Shown in pieces: positions 26,098 to 35,306 of a stretch of 64,000 nucleotides of DNA (the stretch's first letter is position 1; the number at the start of each line of letters is the position of its first letter). A program made the position numbers and the translations under genes. The notes below the pieces were generated by a model. The model did no database searches, was not told the DNA's origin, and saw only the letters and a program-made list of their open reading frames with translations. Origin of the DNA: Litoreibacter ponti. GTDB taxonomy: Bacteria; Pseudomonadota; Alphaproteobacteria; Rhodobacterales; Rhodobacteraceae. Where the stretch lies: positions 930,001 through 994,000 of the forward strand of contig NZ_QBKS01000001.1 in assembly GCF_003054285.1 (NCBI RefSeq), in the 5' to 3' direction.

Positions 26098-27078
26098 TTA
26101 GTTGCCGCGGATCAGGTTCACCAGCTCGGTGAGATCCGGGTTTGCCTCGAGGAAGCCGTCATAGACCGCGGACATGCGCTCCTGGAACGGGCCTTTGTCG
26201 GCGATCTTGTTGATCGTGACGCCACCGGCCTCGACCGCTTTCATGGCGGACGCCTCGCGCGCCTGCCACAGCTCGCGCTGCTCTTGCGCGGAGTTGCGCG
26301 CCGCGGTCTGCATGATTTCCTGCTGCTCCGGCGTCAGGGCCTCCCACGCGCGGGTGCTGACGCAGACGCATTCGGGGATGATCAGGTGCTCGGTCAGCGA
26401 GTAGTACTGCGCGACCTCGTAGTGGCTGACGCTCTCGTAGGAAGGCGGGTTGTTCTCGGCCCCGTCCACGACGCCGGTCTTGATCGACTGGTAGACCTCG
26501 CCAAAGGCCATGGGCGTCGCGTTGCCGTCGAGCGCCTCGACCATGCCAACGAAGAGCTGGTTGTTCATCACACGCAGCTTCAGGCCCTCGACATCCGCCG
26601 GAGAGTTGATCGGACGCACGGAGTTGTAGAAGGAGCGCGCGCCGCTGTCATACCATGCCAGAGCCTTGATGCCCTTCTTCTCCATGCCCGCGGAGATCGC
26701 GTCGCCCACGTCGCCGTCCATCAGCTCGTACATCTCTGGGATGCCCGGGAAGATGAAGGGCAGCGAGACCACGTTGGTCTCGGGGATCGAGGTGCCCATC
26801 GGGCCGAGGTTGAACTGGCCGATATCGAGCGCGCCAAGGCGCACCTGTTCGATCGCGTCGGGCTGGCTGCCCAGCACGCCGTTGTGGAACAGCTTGATCG
26901 TGACCTCGCCGCCGGTCTTGTCGGCCACTTCCGCCGCGAAGCTCTCCAGCGCGATGGAGTTCGGGTAGTCCTCCACGTGGATATTCCAGGCGCGCAGCTC
27001 TACGGCTTGGGCGCTGGTGGCGGCCATGGCGGCGCACAGGCCTGCGGCCCAGAGGCCGGTCTTGGTAAACTTGGTCAT
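26098..27078 (-). CDS. TRAP transporter, DctP-type binding protein, probably uronate
   Basis: 326 residues: a signal peptide (MTKFTKTGLWAAGLCAAMAATSAQA), then a DctP domain with FNLGPMGTSIPETNVVSLPFIFPG and FYNSVRPINSPADVEGLKLRVMNN, the region with the carboxylate-binding arginine. The family binds sugar acids among other ligands. Position beside uronate enzymes, with a regulator-site match (27165-27179) upstream, supports a uronate or aldarate ligand; this is inference. GGGAGGA stands nine bases before the start at 27078, while an upstream ATG would hide the signal peptide. First gene of dctPQM. Confidence 0.87.
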   Translation of the reverse strand: MTKFTKTGLWAAGLCAAMAATSAQAVELRAWNIHVEDYPNSIALESFAAEVADKTGGEVTIKLFHNGVLGSQPDAIEQVRLGALDIGQFNLGPMGTSIPETNVVSLPFIFPGIPEMYELMDGDVGDAISAGMEKKGIKALAWYDSGARSFYNSVRPINSPADVEGLKLRVMNNQLFVGMVEALDGNATPMAFGEVYQSIKTGVVDGAENNPPSYESVSHYEVAQYYSLTEHLIIPECVCVSTRAWEALTPEQQEIMQTAARNSAQEQRELWQAREASAMKAVEAGGVTINKIADKGPFQERMSAVYDGFLEANPDLTELVNLIRGN

Positions 27079-27164
27079 GTCGGTGATCCTCCCAGATCGA
27101 AACAGTTTTTTGTTGAGCCGCGCGAGGCCGGGCCGATGGCCGTGGCGAGTCACGTCTCTGCAAA

Positions 27165-27179
27165 CTAGTATGCTAGTAT
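27165..27179 (-). promoter_or_regulatory. Uronate-regulon operator, site A
   Basis: On the minus strand the site reads ATACTAGCATACTAG, a near-palindrome around GCATAC/GTATGC, 86 bases before the TRAP dctP start. It matches sites B (30591-30605) and C (42048-42062). The shared core, with central GTATAC, resembles the TGGTATACCA palindrome bound by the GntR-family UxuR/ExuR proteins of enterobacteria. Binding by the local GntR protein is inferred. Confidence 0.7.
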
Positions 27180-27209
27180 GGCAATACGCAAATCAACACA
27201 ATTTATCGC

Positions 27210-27230
27210 TTTTTGGGACCCGCCCAAAAA
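27210..27230 (-). terminator. Possible terminator after the gntR gene
   Basis: TTTTTGGG (27210-27217) pairs with CCCAAAAA (27223-27230) around a 5-base loop, 22 bases past the gntR stop. The GC core is only three pairs, so strength is doubtful. It would separate the gntR transcript from the TRAP promoter. Confidence 0.4.
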
Positions 27231-27251
27231 TTCAATCAGATCAGGGACCTA

Positions 27252-27935
27252 TCAGTCCGAAAAGTAGGAGGCGTGGTCCTTGTAGATCGTCTCGACGGTG
27301 CTATCGAGCCGGGACAAATGCAGTCGGGTGGCCGCACAGAGCGCCGCGGTGTCACGCGCCTTCAGATGGGCGAGCATGGCTTTATGATCCTCGACCAGCA
27401 CACCCATGCTGTCGGCCCCGGTCAGGCTGAGCACGCACAGGCGGTCGACCTGCGCCTTGTTCTCGGAAATCAGCTCGAAGGCGAACTCGCACTTGGCGGC
27501 GCGGCACAGCAGGCGATGGAAGTCGTAGTCAAGCGCGTGGAAGCCTTCGACATCACGAGAGGCCACAGCCTGCCCCTGCGCGTCGAGGCTGGCCTCGAAC
27601 TCCGCCAGAAGCATGCCGTCCCACGCGTCGACCGCGCGGTGCATCACCTCCAGCTCGATGGCGAGGCGCGCGAACCGGGCCGTGGCAATCGAGGTCAGCG
27701 AGAACTTCTTGACCACGGTGGCCTTCTGCGGCCGGATCAGCAGCAGGTCGAGATTGTCGAGGCGGCTGAACGCATCACGCACTGGCTGGCGCGAGACCCC
27801 GAACTTGGAGGCGATCTCGGCCTCGGAAATCTTGGTGCCGGGCATCAGCTCCAGCGAAGAGATCTGCTCGTAGAGGTAATCGAACACGACGTCCGCACTG
27901 GTGCGGCGCTCCTGGATATCAGCTACATATGCCAT
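27252..27935 (-). CDS. GntR-family regulator (FCD subfamily), probable uronate repressor
   Basis: 227 residues. The winged helix domain reads VFDYLYEQISSLELMPGTKISEAEIASKFGVSRQPVRDAFSRLDN, followed by an all-helical FCD effector domain (about 75-215) with metal-binding-type histidines (FHALDYDFHRLL, EDHKAML). The FadR/UxuR branch of GntR proteins commonly controls uronate catabolism. GGAGA precedes the ATG. It lies downstream of the gudD-like and MFS genes, whose promoter carries operator site B, so it is probably autoregulated through that operon. The three near-identical sites in this island make it the best candidate repressor. Confidence 0.88.
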   Translation of the reverse strand: MAYVADIQERRTSADVVFDYLYEQISSLELMPGTKISEAEIASKFGVSRQPVRDAFSRLDNLDLLLIRPQKATVVKKFSLTSIATARFARLAIELEVMHRAVDAWDGMLLAEFEASLDAQGQAVASRDVEGFHALDYDFHRLLCRAAKCEFAFELISENKAQVDRLCVLSLTGADSMGVLVEDHKAMLAHLKARDTAALCAATRLHLSRLDSTVETIYKDHASYFSD

Positions 27936-27976
27936 CTACTTGGTCTCCTGCATTGCGCGCTCTGTAGGCCAATCGC

Positions 27977-29296
27977 TCATGAAACACTATCCCCTGCCGC
28001 CGCTTGTCCTGCCAATTCGGATCGGATGCCTGCGGCAAGCCACAGCCCGGCCGCCAGCGTCAGCGCCAGTATGGCCAGTGTCACCAGACGGAACGGATCG
28101 AGCCAGACCGGCCCCCATGACCACACCGCCGCCCCGTCGAGGCGCACCAGCATCACACCGCCGAGGCCCGTCACCGCCGACATCAACGCGATGTGGATCG
28201 CGGTCAGCATGTTGATCGCCTGAAACCCGCCCGGCGCGTCGAGGAACTGCGCGCGGTACATCGACGCCGCCATCATGTGGCCCGCGTCCAGCACGCCGCG
28301 CGCGAAGAAGAACGCCAGCAGCACGCCGGTGCCCAGAATGTAGTCTATCGAGCCGGGCGCCACCTGCGCGTAGTCCGGCACAAAGAGCAGCAGCGGGTAA
28401 AGCGCGAAGGCGTAAGCGTAGAACTGCAAGAACACCTGCCGGACCCCAAGCGCGTCGGCGCGCAGGCCCCAGAACACCTCCGACACGATGGAGCCAAGCA
28501 TCCGCGCCACGACGGTCAGCATCAACAGGTTGGCCGGCAGGCTGAGCGCCCCCACGAGATAGACAATCAGGATAGGCCAGCTGAGCACCGCACCCACGAT
28601 GCTCAGCGCCAGCGGGCGGCGCATCAGCGGGTTGGTCGTCAGGATATGCCACATCGGTGCGCGGGCCGGATCGCCGCGCTCTTTGTCGGGCGGGGGCGTG
28701 GCGGGCAGCTTGCCGTACCAGAAGCGCGAATTCAAAAGCAGCGCGAGGGAAACCAATAGCAGGATTTGAAACTCTTCGCGGCTGAGGCTTTCGCCGACCA
28801 GCACGAAGCCGAACACGGCGAAGGCCATGGCGGTCGCCTGCTTCCACATCCGCAAGCGGCCCAGAAAGCGGCCGCGGTCGCGACCGGTGGACACCTCGGC
28901 CACAAGGTTCATCCAGACCGCGTTTTGCAGGAACTCGTTGCCGAAGACGAACCACACGCCGATGGCCATCAGGACCGGCAGCGGCGTCCATGCGGGCGGC
29001 AACACAAGCAGCGCCACGAGGCAGGAGATTTGCACGTAGCGAGCCCAGTGCAGCACCGTGACCCGCGGGACATGGGCGATCAGGGCGAGAAACGGGTAGC
29101 GTGCCAGCACCAGCAGCGGGACTAGTGCCAGAAACCAGCTGATCTGGCCGTTGCTCAGGCCCTGCACCTGCACGGCATAGGCCACGATGAAGGGCCCGAT
29201 CACCATATCCTTGGCCAGCGCGCCGTTGAGCGTGCCGCGCACCAGCCAGCTTTGATGCCGCAACTGGTCCGGGGTGGAGCCTGCGATTGCTACCAT
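27977..29296 (-). CDS. MFS-type transporter
   Basis: 439 residues with about 12 hydrophobic segments (for instance MAIGVWFVFGNEFLQNAVWMN and LLMLTVVARMLGSIVSEVFWGL) and basic cytoplasmic loops (GRDRGRFLGRLRMWK), an MFS layout but divergent from the well-known sugar porters. The ATG overlaps the upstream gudD-like stop by seven bases, so it is cotranslated with it. It may import or export a sugar acid; the substrate is not readable from sequence. Confidence 0.75.
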   Translation of the reverse strand: MVAIAGSTPDQLRHQSWLVRGTLNGALAKDMVIGPFIVAYAVQVQGLSNGQISWFLALVPLLVLARYPFLALIAHVPRVTVLHWARYVQISCLVALLVLPPAWTPLPVLMAIGVWFVFGNEFLQNAVWMNLVAEVSTGRDRGRFLGRLRMWKQATAMAFAVFGFVLVGESLSREEFQILLLVSLALLLNSRFWYGKLPATPPPDKERGDPARAPMWHILTTNPLMRRPLALSIVGAVLSWPILIVYLVGALSLPANLLMLTVVARMLGSIVSEVFWGLRADALGVRQVFLQFYAYAFALYPLLLFVPDYAQVAPGSIDYILGTGVLLAFFFARGVLDAGHMMAASMYRAQFLDAPGGFQAINMLTAIHIALMSAVTGLGGVMLVRLDGAAVWSWGPVWLDPFRLVTLAILALTLAAGLWLAAGIRSELAGQAAAGDSVS

Positions 29297-30540
29297 CGCG
29301 GCACCTTGCGCACGTAGTCGGGCACATGTTTCAGCATCTCATCCGTGTCATCGCGGTCGATCACCTGCTGGTCGAGGTAGATCTGGTGCAGCTTCGCCAC
29401 CGCGTCATGGTCCAGCTCGACGCCAAGGCCCGGGCCCTCGGGAACCGGCAGCTTGCCATCGACGAAGTTGGGCCTGCCGCCCTTGACGATCTCGTGGGCG
29501 TACCACGGGTAGTGCGTGTCGCTGTCATAGGTCAGGTTCGGCGTCGCGGCGGCGACATGGCACATGGCGGCCAGGCTGATGCCCAGATGCGAGTTGGAGT
29601 GCTGCGAGACGCCCAGACCGGCCGCGCGGCACATCTCGCCCAGATGGATCGCGCCGGTGGCCCCGCGCCAGTAATGGTGATCGGACAGCACGATCTGTAC
29701 GGCGTCCTTCTTGACCGCCTCGATCACCTGTTCGAACTCGACGACCACCAGATTGGTAGCCAGCGGCATGTCGATCTGCGCGGACAGCTCCGCCATCGCA
29801 TCCATACCGCGCACCGGGTCTTCGAGGTATTCCAGCACGCCGTCCAGCGCGTCCGCCACCCGCTTGGCCGTCGGCACCGTCCAGGCGCCCATCGGGTCGA
29901 TACGCAAACCATGATCGGGGAAGGCCTCGCGCAGTTTCAGCATCGTCTCGATCTCAAGGTCTGGCTCCAGCACGCCGCCCTTCAGCTTGAGCGACTTGAA
30001 GCCGTATTCGTCGATCAGCGCACGGGCCTGTTCGACCATGGCGTCAGGGGTGATGACCTCGCCGAAGATGTCCGGACCGATGGCGTCCGGCAGGGTCGCA
30101 TATTTGAAGAACAGGTAGCCGCCGAAGGGGATCTCGCGCCGCACCGCGCCGCCCAGAAGGTCATGCAGCGGACGGCCGACCTCTTTGCCGCGCAGATCAA
30201 GACAGGCGATCTCGAAGGCCGAATAGACCACGTCGATCACTTGGTGATCTGCGAGCGCCGTGGGGGCGTTCACCCCGCCCCCATTCGGCAGCGCGGCCTC
30301 GACCCGGGCGCGCAGGTCGCGCAGGTTGTACGGGTCGAGCCCGGTCAGCGTCGGAGCGGTCGCCTGAAGTCCTGCGAGCGTGCGCTTGGCGCCGTAAGCC
30401 TCGCCCAGACCAACAAGGCCGGTATCCGTCTCCACCTCGATCACGGCACGCAGGAACACGCGGCCATGCACGCCCTTCGTGTTGAGCAGCGGCACGTCCG
30501 GCACGGCGACGGGCGTGATTTTGACGGAGGTGATTTTCAT
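29290..30540 (-). CDS. Glucarate-dehydratase-like enolase superfamily enzyme
   Basis: 416 residues. The N-terminal capping domain precedes a TIM barrel with the KxK motif (SLKLKGG), metal ligands in LRIDPMGAW, YLEDP and the later TNLVV strand, IVLSDHHYW, and the catalytic HSNSH motif, close to the HSNNH of glucarate dehydratase. It should dehydrate an aldarate such as D-glucarate to a keto-deoxy aldarate. Exact substrate is uncertain, since relatives act on idarate and other acid sugars. The start at 30540 follows the consensus MKITSVKITPV; the ribosome site is weak. It heads a minus-strand operon with the MFS and gntR genes. Confidence 0.82.
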   Translation of the reverse strand: MKITSVKITPVAVPDVPLLNTKGVHGRVFLRAVIEVETDTGLVGLGEAYGAKRTLAGLQATAPTLTGLDPYNLRDLRARVEAALPNGGGVNAPTALADHQVIDVVYSAFEIACLDLRGKEVGRPLHDLLGGAVRREIPFGGYLFFKYATLPDAIGPDIFGEVITPDAMVEQARALIDEYGFKSLKLKGGVLEPDLEIETMLKLREAFPDHGLRIDPMGAWTVPTAKRVADALDGVLEYLEDPVRGMDAMAELSAQIDMPLATNLVVVEFEQVIEAVKKDAVQIVLSDHHYWRGATGAIHLGEMCRAAGLGVSQHSNSHLGISLAAMCHVAAATPNLTYDSDTHYPWYAHEIVKGGRPNFVDGKLPVPEGPGLGVELDHDAVAKLHQIYLDQQVIDRDDTDEMLKHVPDYVRKVPRW

Positions 30541-30590
30541 GTTCTTATGCCCACGCAGTCTTTGCGAAAATTTCGTTTGCCGATTCTCAA

Positions 30591-30605
30591 ATACTAGTAT
30601 ACCAG
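30591..30605 (+). promoter_or_regulatory. Uronate-regulon operator, site B
   Basis: ATACTAGTATACCAG, in the 191-base gap between the divergent gudD-like and ABC-importer operons, 50 bases from one start and 127 from the other. It is the closest of the three sites to the ideal palindrome ACTGGTATACCAGT. One bound dimer here could control both operons. Confidence 0.75.
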
Positions 30606-30731
30606 TTTTAGAAAGCAAGCTGCATCGCCTTTAAAATAAGCCGATCGCGAGGGGCCACACTGCGGGCTCGTCGAAGAGAGATGGTACACCTGGGCGGGCG
30701 CAGTGACGATTTGCGACGTCTGGGAGGGCGC

Positions 30732-31835
30732 ATGTCCGGGGTTCAACTCGACAGTATTGTGAAGCGGTACGGCGCCGTTCAGGTGGTGCATGGCATCGAT
30801 CTGGATGTGGCCGAAAAGGAATTCGTCGTCCTCGTCGGCCCCTCTGGCTGCGGCAAGTCCACCACCCTGCGCATGGTCGCGGGGCTGGAGGAAATCAGCG
30901 ACGGCGAGGTCACCATTGATGGCCGGATGGTCAACCGTGTGGCGCCCAAGGACCGCGACGTAGCGATGGTGTTCCAGAACTATGCACTCTACCCCCATCT
31001 CAACGTGGCCGAGAACATCGCCTTCGGCCTGCGCATCCGGCGCGAGAGCAAGCAGGCCATCAAGCAATCCATCGATGAAGTTGCGGGCATCCTGGGCCTG
31101 ACCGACTACCTGGACCGCCGCCCCGCCGACCTGTCGGGCGGGCAGCGCCAGCGGGTCGCCATGGGCCGCGCGATTGTGCGCCGCCCGAAGGTGTTTTTGT
31201 TCGACGAGCCGCTGTCCAACCTCGATGCCAAGCTGCGCACCCAGATGCGCGCCGAGATCAAACGGCTGCATAACCGGCTCGGCGTGACCTCGATCTACGT
31301 GACCCATGATCAGGTCGAGGCGATGACGCTGGCCGACCGGATCGTCGTCATGCATGACGGCCGGATCGAGCAGGTCGGCACCCCGATGGAGCTGTTCCTG
31401 AACCCGGTGAACACATTTGTGGCGGGGTTTCTGGGCTCGCCGCCGATGAACCAGATCCGCGCGAAGGTCGAGAAGACCGAAGCGGGGTTCGTCGCGCATT
31501 TCTCGGGCAATTCCCTGCCCTTAGCGTCCTTGGGTGATCTTGAAACGCGGGTCGGGCAAGAGGTGACGCTTGGCATCCGTCCCGAATACGCCTCTCCCGT
31601 GGTGGCGGGCACTCCGGGCGCCGTTGGCATCGAGTTGGACCTCGTCGAAACACTTGGATCGGAAGCGCTGCTGCACGCCTTGCTGGCGGGCGATCCGTTC
31701 GTCATCAAGGCCGAGACTCTGGGCAACCTGCGTGCGCTGGACGAGGTCGCGGGCTTCACCATCGCGCCCGAGCTGATCCGCATCTTCGATGGCGAAACGG
31801 GCGTGGCTCTGGCCGGACAGGACCGCGCGGCATGA
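30732..31835 (+). CDS. Alginate-oligomer-type ABC importer, ATPase (AlgS/UgpC-like)
   Basis: 367 residues: an ABC domain with Walker A GPSGCGKST (about 36-44), signature LSGGQRQ (about 134-140), Walker B FLFDEPLSNLD, then a C-terminal TOBE/OB regulatory region as in MalK, UgpC and MsmK. It powers the importer formed by the next two genes. The start at 30732 follows GGGAGGG at short distance; an upstream ATG adds 17 residues. Its stop overlaps the first permease (ATGA). Substrate is inferred from the adjacent PL15 lyase gene. Confidence 0.88.
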   Translation: MSGVQLDSIVKRYGAVQVVHGIDLDVAEKEFVVLVGPSGCGKSTTLRMVAGLEEISDGEVTIDGRMVNRVAPKDRDVAMVFQNYALYPHLNVAENIAFGLRIRRESKQAIKQSIDEVAGILGLTDYLDRRPADLSGGQRQRVAMGRAIVRRPKVFLFDEPLSNLDAKLRTQMRAEIKRLHNRLGVTSIYVTHDQVEAMTLADRIVVMHDGRIEQVGTPMELFLNPVNTFVAGFLGSPPMNQIRAKVEKTEAGFVAHFSGNSLPLASLGDLETRVGQEVTLGIRPEYASPVVAGTPGAVGIELDLVETLGSEALLHALLAGDPFVIKAETLGNLRALDEVAGFTIAPELIRIFDGETGVALAGQDRAA

Positions 31836-32785
31836 CCGACAGCGCCGGGCATAAGTCGCGCTTCGAGCAGCCCAGCCGGGTGGAGCGGATCGTCGACACG
31901 CTGAAGCGCGACTGGCAGCTCTACCTGATGCTGGCGCCGCTGGTGATCTGGCTGCTGCTGTTTCTCTACAAGCCAATGTACGGCCTGCAGGTCGCATTCA
32001 AGGATTATTCGATCTTCAGAGGCGTGGCGAACAGCCCATGGATCGGGTTCGAGCATTTCGAGACGCTGTTTGGCAATGACCAGTTCCTGCGCGCGCTGCG
32101 CAACACCGTCATCATCAGCTTCTGGACGCTGCTGATCGGGTTCCCGGTGCCGATCCTGCTGGCCTTGATGTTCAACGAGATCATCAACCATACGTTTAAA
32201 AAGTGGACGCAAACGATTGTTTATCTTCCACATTTCATCTCATCGGTAATCATCGCCGGGATCGTGATCACCGCCTTCTCGCCCAGCGCGGGGATCGTGA
32301 ACACGGTGATCGGCTGGTTCGGGTTCGAGCCGGTGTATTTCCTGACGAGGGCCGAGTGGTTCAGGCCGATCTTCATCGGCACCGGCATCTGGCAGGAGGC
32401 GGGCTTCCAGTCCATCGTCTACCTCGCGGCCATCGCAGGGGTCTCGCCTACGCTTTACGAAAGCGCCGTCGTGGATGGTGCCAGCCGCTGGCAGATGATG
32501 TGGAAGATCACCATCCCGTCGATCATGCCCACGATCATCATCATGTTGATCATCCGCATCGGCAACATCCTGGAGGTGAGCTTCGAGATGATCATCCTGC
32601 TCTACCAGCCCGCGACCTACGAGACGGCGGATGTGGTCAATACCTTTATCTACCGCCAAGGCATTCAGGCCGGCCAGTACGATTTCGCCGCCGCTGCGGG
32701 TTTGTTCAACGCCGTCATCGCCTTTGTGCTGGTGATCTCCGCCAACGCGCTATCACGGCGCTATTCCAACACATCGCTTTGGTAA
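31832..32785 (+). CDS. ABC importer permease 1 (AlgM1/LplB-like)
   Basis: 317 residues, six membrane helices, with the EAA-type coupling loop YESAVVDGASRWQMMWKITIPSIMP. N-terminal RDWQLYLMLAPLVIWLLLFLYKPMYGLQVAFKDYSIFRG is typical of the LplB/AlgM1 permeases that import large oligosaccharides. The ATG overlaps the ATPase stop. It pairs with the permease encoded 13 bases downstream. Confidence 0.88.
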   Translation: MTDSAGHKSRFEQPSRVERIVDTLKRDWQLYLMLAPLVIWLLLFLYKPMYGLQVAFKDYSIFRGVANSPWIGFEHFETLFGNDQFLRALRNTVIISFWTLLIGFPVPILLALMFNEIINHTFKKWTQTIVYLPHFISSVIIAGIVITAFSPSAGIVNTVIGWFGFEPVYFLTRAEWFRPIFIGTGIWQEAGFQSIVYLAAIAGVSPTLYESAVVDGASRWQMMWKITIPSIMPTIIIMLIIRIGNILEVSFEMIILLYQPATYETADVVNTFIYRQGIQAGQYDFAAAAGLFNAVIAFVLVISANALSRRYSNTSLW

Positions 32786-32798
32786 GGGGGGCAAACGC

Positions 32799-33680
32799 AT
32801 GGCAAACATGAACCTCTACTCTCGCGGCGACCGGATTTTCGTCTGGATGAACATGTTCCTGGTGGGCGTGTTCACCCTGTCGACGCTCTACCCGTTCATC
32901 TACATCGCTGCGATCTCGCTTTCGACCGGGTTCGAGGCGCGGGCGGGCAACGTCGTGCTGACCCCGGTCGATCTGACCTTTGCCGCCTATGAATACGTGG
33001 TGGCACAGCCGGAATTCTGGCGCAGCTATCTCAACACCTTCATCTACACGATCGGCGGCACCCTGATGTCGCTGGCCTTCATCATTCCCGGTGCCTACGC
33101 GCTGTCGCGCCCACGGCTTTATGGCCGGCGGTTCTGGAACCTGATGGTGGCATTCACCATGTGGTTCAATGCAGGCCTGATCCCGTTCTTTTTGAACATG
33201 CGCGATCTTGGCCTGTTGGACAGCTATTTCGGCATCATCATCGGCTTTGCGGTCAACGGGTTCAACGTGATCTTGATGCGCAATTTCTTCGAGGGCATTC
33301 CGTCGAGCTTCGAGGAGGCCGCGCGCATGGACGGGGCCAACGAGTTTCAGGTGCTGTGGAAGGTCTACGTGCCGCTCGCTAAGCCCGCGATTGCCACGAT
33401 TGCGCTGTTTTGCATCGTGTCGCGCTGGAACGGCTTCTTCTGGGCCATGGTACTGCTGCAGGACCAGCAAAAGGTCCCACTGCAGGTCTACCTACGCCAC
33501 ACGATTGCGACGCTGTCGGACGATCAGGAATTCTCGGACACGCTGTTCACGCAGGCCTATTCGGTCGAGACCGTGACGGCAGCGATCATCGTCTGCTCGA
33601 TCATACCAGTGCTACTGATTTACCCATTCCTGCAAAAATACTTCAACAAAGGCATCATGTTAGGTGGTGTGAAGGAATGA
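32799..33680 (+). CDS. ABC importer permease 2 (AlgM2/YtcP-like)
   Basis: 293 residues, six membrane helices, coupling loop FEEAARMDGANEFQVLWKVYVPLAKP, and the characteristic C terminus YPFLQKYFNKGIMLGGVKE of YtcP/AlgM2 proteins. AAGGGGG precedes the ATG. It forms the heterodimeric membrane pore with permease 1. Confidence 0.88.
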   Translation: MANMNLYSRGDRIFVWMNMFLVGVFTLSTLYPFIYIAAISLSTGFEARAGNVVLTPVDLTFAAYEYVVAQPEFWRSYLNTFIYTIGGTLMSLAFIIPGAYALSRPRLYGRRFWNLMVAFTMWFNAGLIPFFLNMRDLGLLDSYFGIIIGFAVNGFNVILMRNFFEGIPSSFEEAARMDGANEFQVLWKVYVPLAKPAIATIALFCIVSRWNGFFWAMVLLQDQQKVPLQVYLRHTIATLSDDQEFSDTLFTQAYSVETVTAAIIVCSIIPVLLIYPFLQKYFNKGIMLGGVKE

Positions 33681-33709
33681 AACAAACCTGCATAAACGGG
33701 AGGAACATT

Positions 33710-35272
33710 ATGCGGAAACTAACCTTAATCTCTGGCCTGCTCCTGACGACGGGGCTTGCGGCCCCGGCCCTGTCAGATGGCCATCTCCGGATCGTGGACG
33801 AGCCGCTTGAGCTGTCGATCCAGATGAACCACGCGCGCTACCCGGTCTATGACGAGAACTGGCCGGTGGAGAAAGCCGCCAGCGCGTGGACCGGCATCAG
33901 CCTGAAGGACGCGACCGTGGGCGCCAACACCCGCACCAGCGAAAACGACGGCAAGACCGAGGCGCTGAACCTGATGCTGGCCTCGGGCCAAATCCCTGAC
34001 ATCGTCGGCTCCAGCCGCCTGAAGGATTTCGTCAACCAGTACGGCCCCGAGGGCGCGTTCATCCCGCTCAACGATCTGATCGACGAGCATGCGCCGAACC
34101 TGAAGGCCTATCTGGACGAGCGCCCAGAAATCAAATCCGCAATCTCTGCCGCGGATGGCAACATGTACTACGTGCCCTATCTGCCGGACGGCAAATACGG
34201 GCGGGCCTACTGGATGCGCACGGACTGGCTGGAGAAGCTTGGCCTCGACGTGCCGGAAACGGTCGAGGAATACGAAGCCGCGCTGCGCGCCTTCAAGACC
34301 CAGGACCCCAACGGCAACGGCAAGGCGGACGAGGTTCCCTATTTCGCCCGCCAGTGGCCAGAGCTGATCCGTCTGGTGACATTGTGGGATGGCCGTTCGT
34401 CCGGCTCCGACACCTACCACGACTTCTACGTCGACAATGGCAAGATGGCGCATCCTTATGCCGGCGAAGGCTACCGCGAAGGGATCAAGAACCTTGCCCG
34501 TTGGTACAAGGAGGGTCTGATCGACGCCGAGATCTTCACCCGCGGCTCGTCATCCCGCGACTACCTGCTGTCGGAGAACCTTGGTGGTGCGACCCATGAC
34601 TGGTTCGCCTCGACCTCGGGCTACAACCGCCTGTCGGCCGACATCGAGGGCTTCGAGATCAAGGCCATCGCGCCGCCCGCGTCGATCTCCGGCAAGCGCA
34701 TCGAAGAGCACCGCCGCATCCCGATCAAGCCGGACGGCTGGGCCATCGGCTACACCAACGAGCACCCGGTCGAAACGATCAAGTATTTCGACTTCTGGTT
34801 CACCGAGGAAGGCCGCCGTCTGGCCAATTTCGGCATCGAGGGCGAGCAGTACGACATGGTCGACGGCAAGCCGATCTTCAAGGAAGAGTTCCTCAACAAC
34901 ACCAAGCCGGTGAACAACCAGCTCTACGAGATCGGCTCACAGCTTCAGGCGCGCGGCTACTTCCAGGATTACAATTACGAAATCCAGTGGTCGAACGAAT
35001 ACGCGCTCGAAGGGATCGCCCTCTACGATGAAGGCGACTACTTGATCGATCAGTTCCTCGGCGTGGCGTTCACCCCGGACGAACAGAAGGTCTACGACAA
35101 GAACTGGGGCTCGATCCGCGACTACATGCTGGAGCGCCAGCAAGCGTGGATCCTGGGTCAGGGCGATGTCGAAGCCGACTGGGACGACTACACGGCGACC
35201 CTCAACAAGATGGGCCTGCAAGATGTCCTCGCCGTGATGCAATCCGCCTATGACCGCCAGTACGGTGGCTAG
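33710..35272 (+). CDS. Oligosaccharide-binding protein of the ABC importer (AlgQ/LipO-like)
   Basis: 520 residues, the size of AlgQ1/AlgQ2 rather than of ordinary sugar-binding proteins (about 420). A signal peptide (MRKLTLISGLLLTTGLAAPALS) precedes a mature region with EAALRAFKTQDPNGNGKADEVPY, a calcium-site-like DPNGNGKADE loop also found in AlgQ proteins. It would capture alginate-type oligomers in the periplasm. The start at 33710 has ACGGGAGGAA before it; an ATG at 33677 overlapping the permease stop is possible but would put 11 polar residues before the signal peptide. The lyase gene follows after 34 bases. Confidence 0.87.
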   Translation: MRKLTLISGLLLTTGLAAPALSDGHLRIVDEPLELSIQMNHARYPVYDENWPVEKAASAWTGISLKDATVGANTRTSENDGKTEALNLMLASGQIPDIVGSSRLKDFVNQYGPEGAFIPLNDLIDEHAPNLKAYLDERPEIKSAISAADGNMYYVPYLPDGKYGRAYWMRTDWLEKLGLDVPETVEEYEAALRAFKTQDPNGNGKADEVPYFARQWPELIRLVTLWDGRSSGSDTYHDFYVDNGKMAHPYAGEGYREGIKNLARWYKEGLIDAEIFTRGSSSRDYLLSENLGGATHDWFASTSGYNRLSADIEGFEIKAIAPPASISGKRIEEHRRIPIKPDGWAIGYTNEHPVETIKYFDFWFTEEGRRLANFGIEGEQYDMVDGKPIFKEEFLNNTKPVNNQLYEIGSQLQARGYFQDYNYEIQWSNEYALEGIALYDEGDYLIDQFLGVAFTPDEQKVYDKNWGSIRDYMLERQQAWILGQGDVEADWDDYTATLNKMGLQDVLAVMQSAYDRQYGG

Positions 35273-35306
35273 GGCCTGAACGGTTCTCCCAAGTGAGGGG
35301 CGCGGC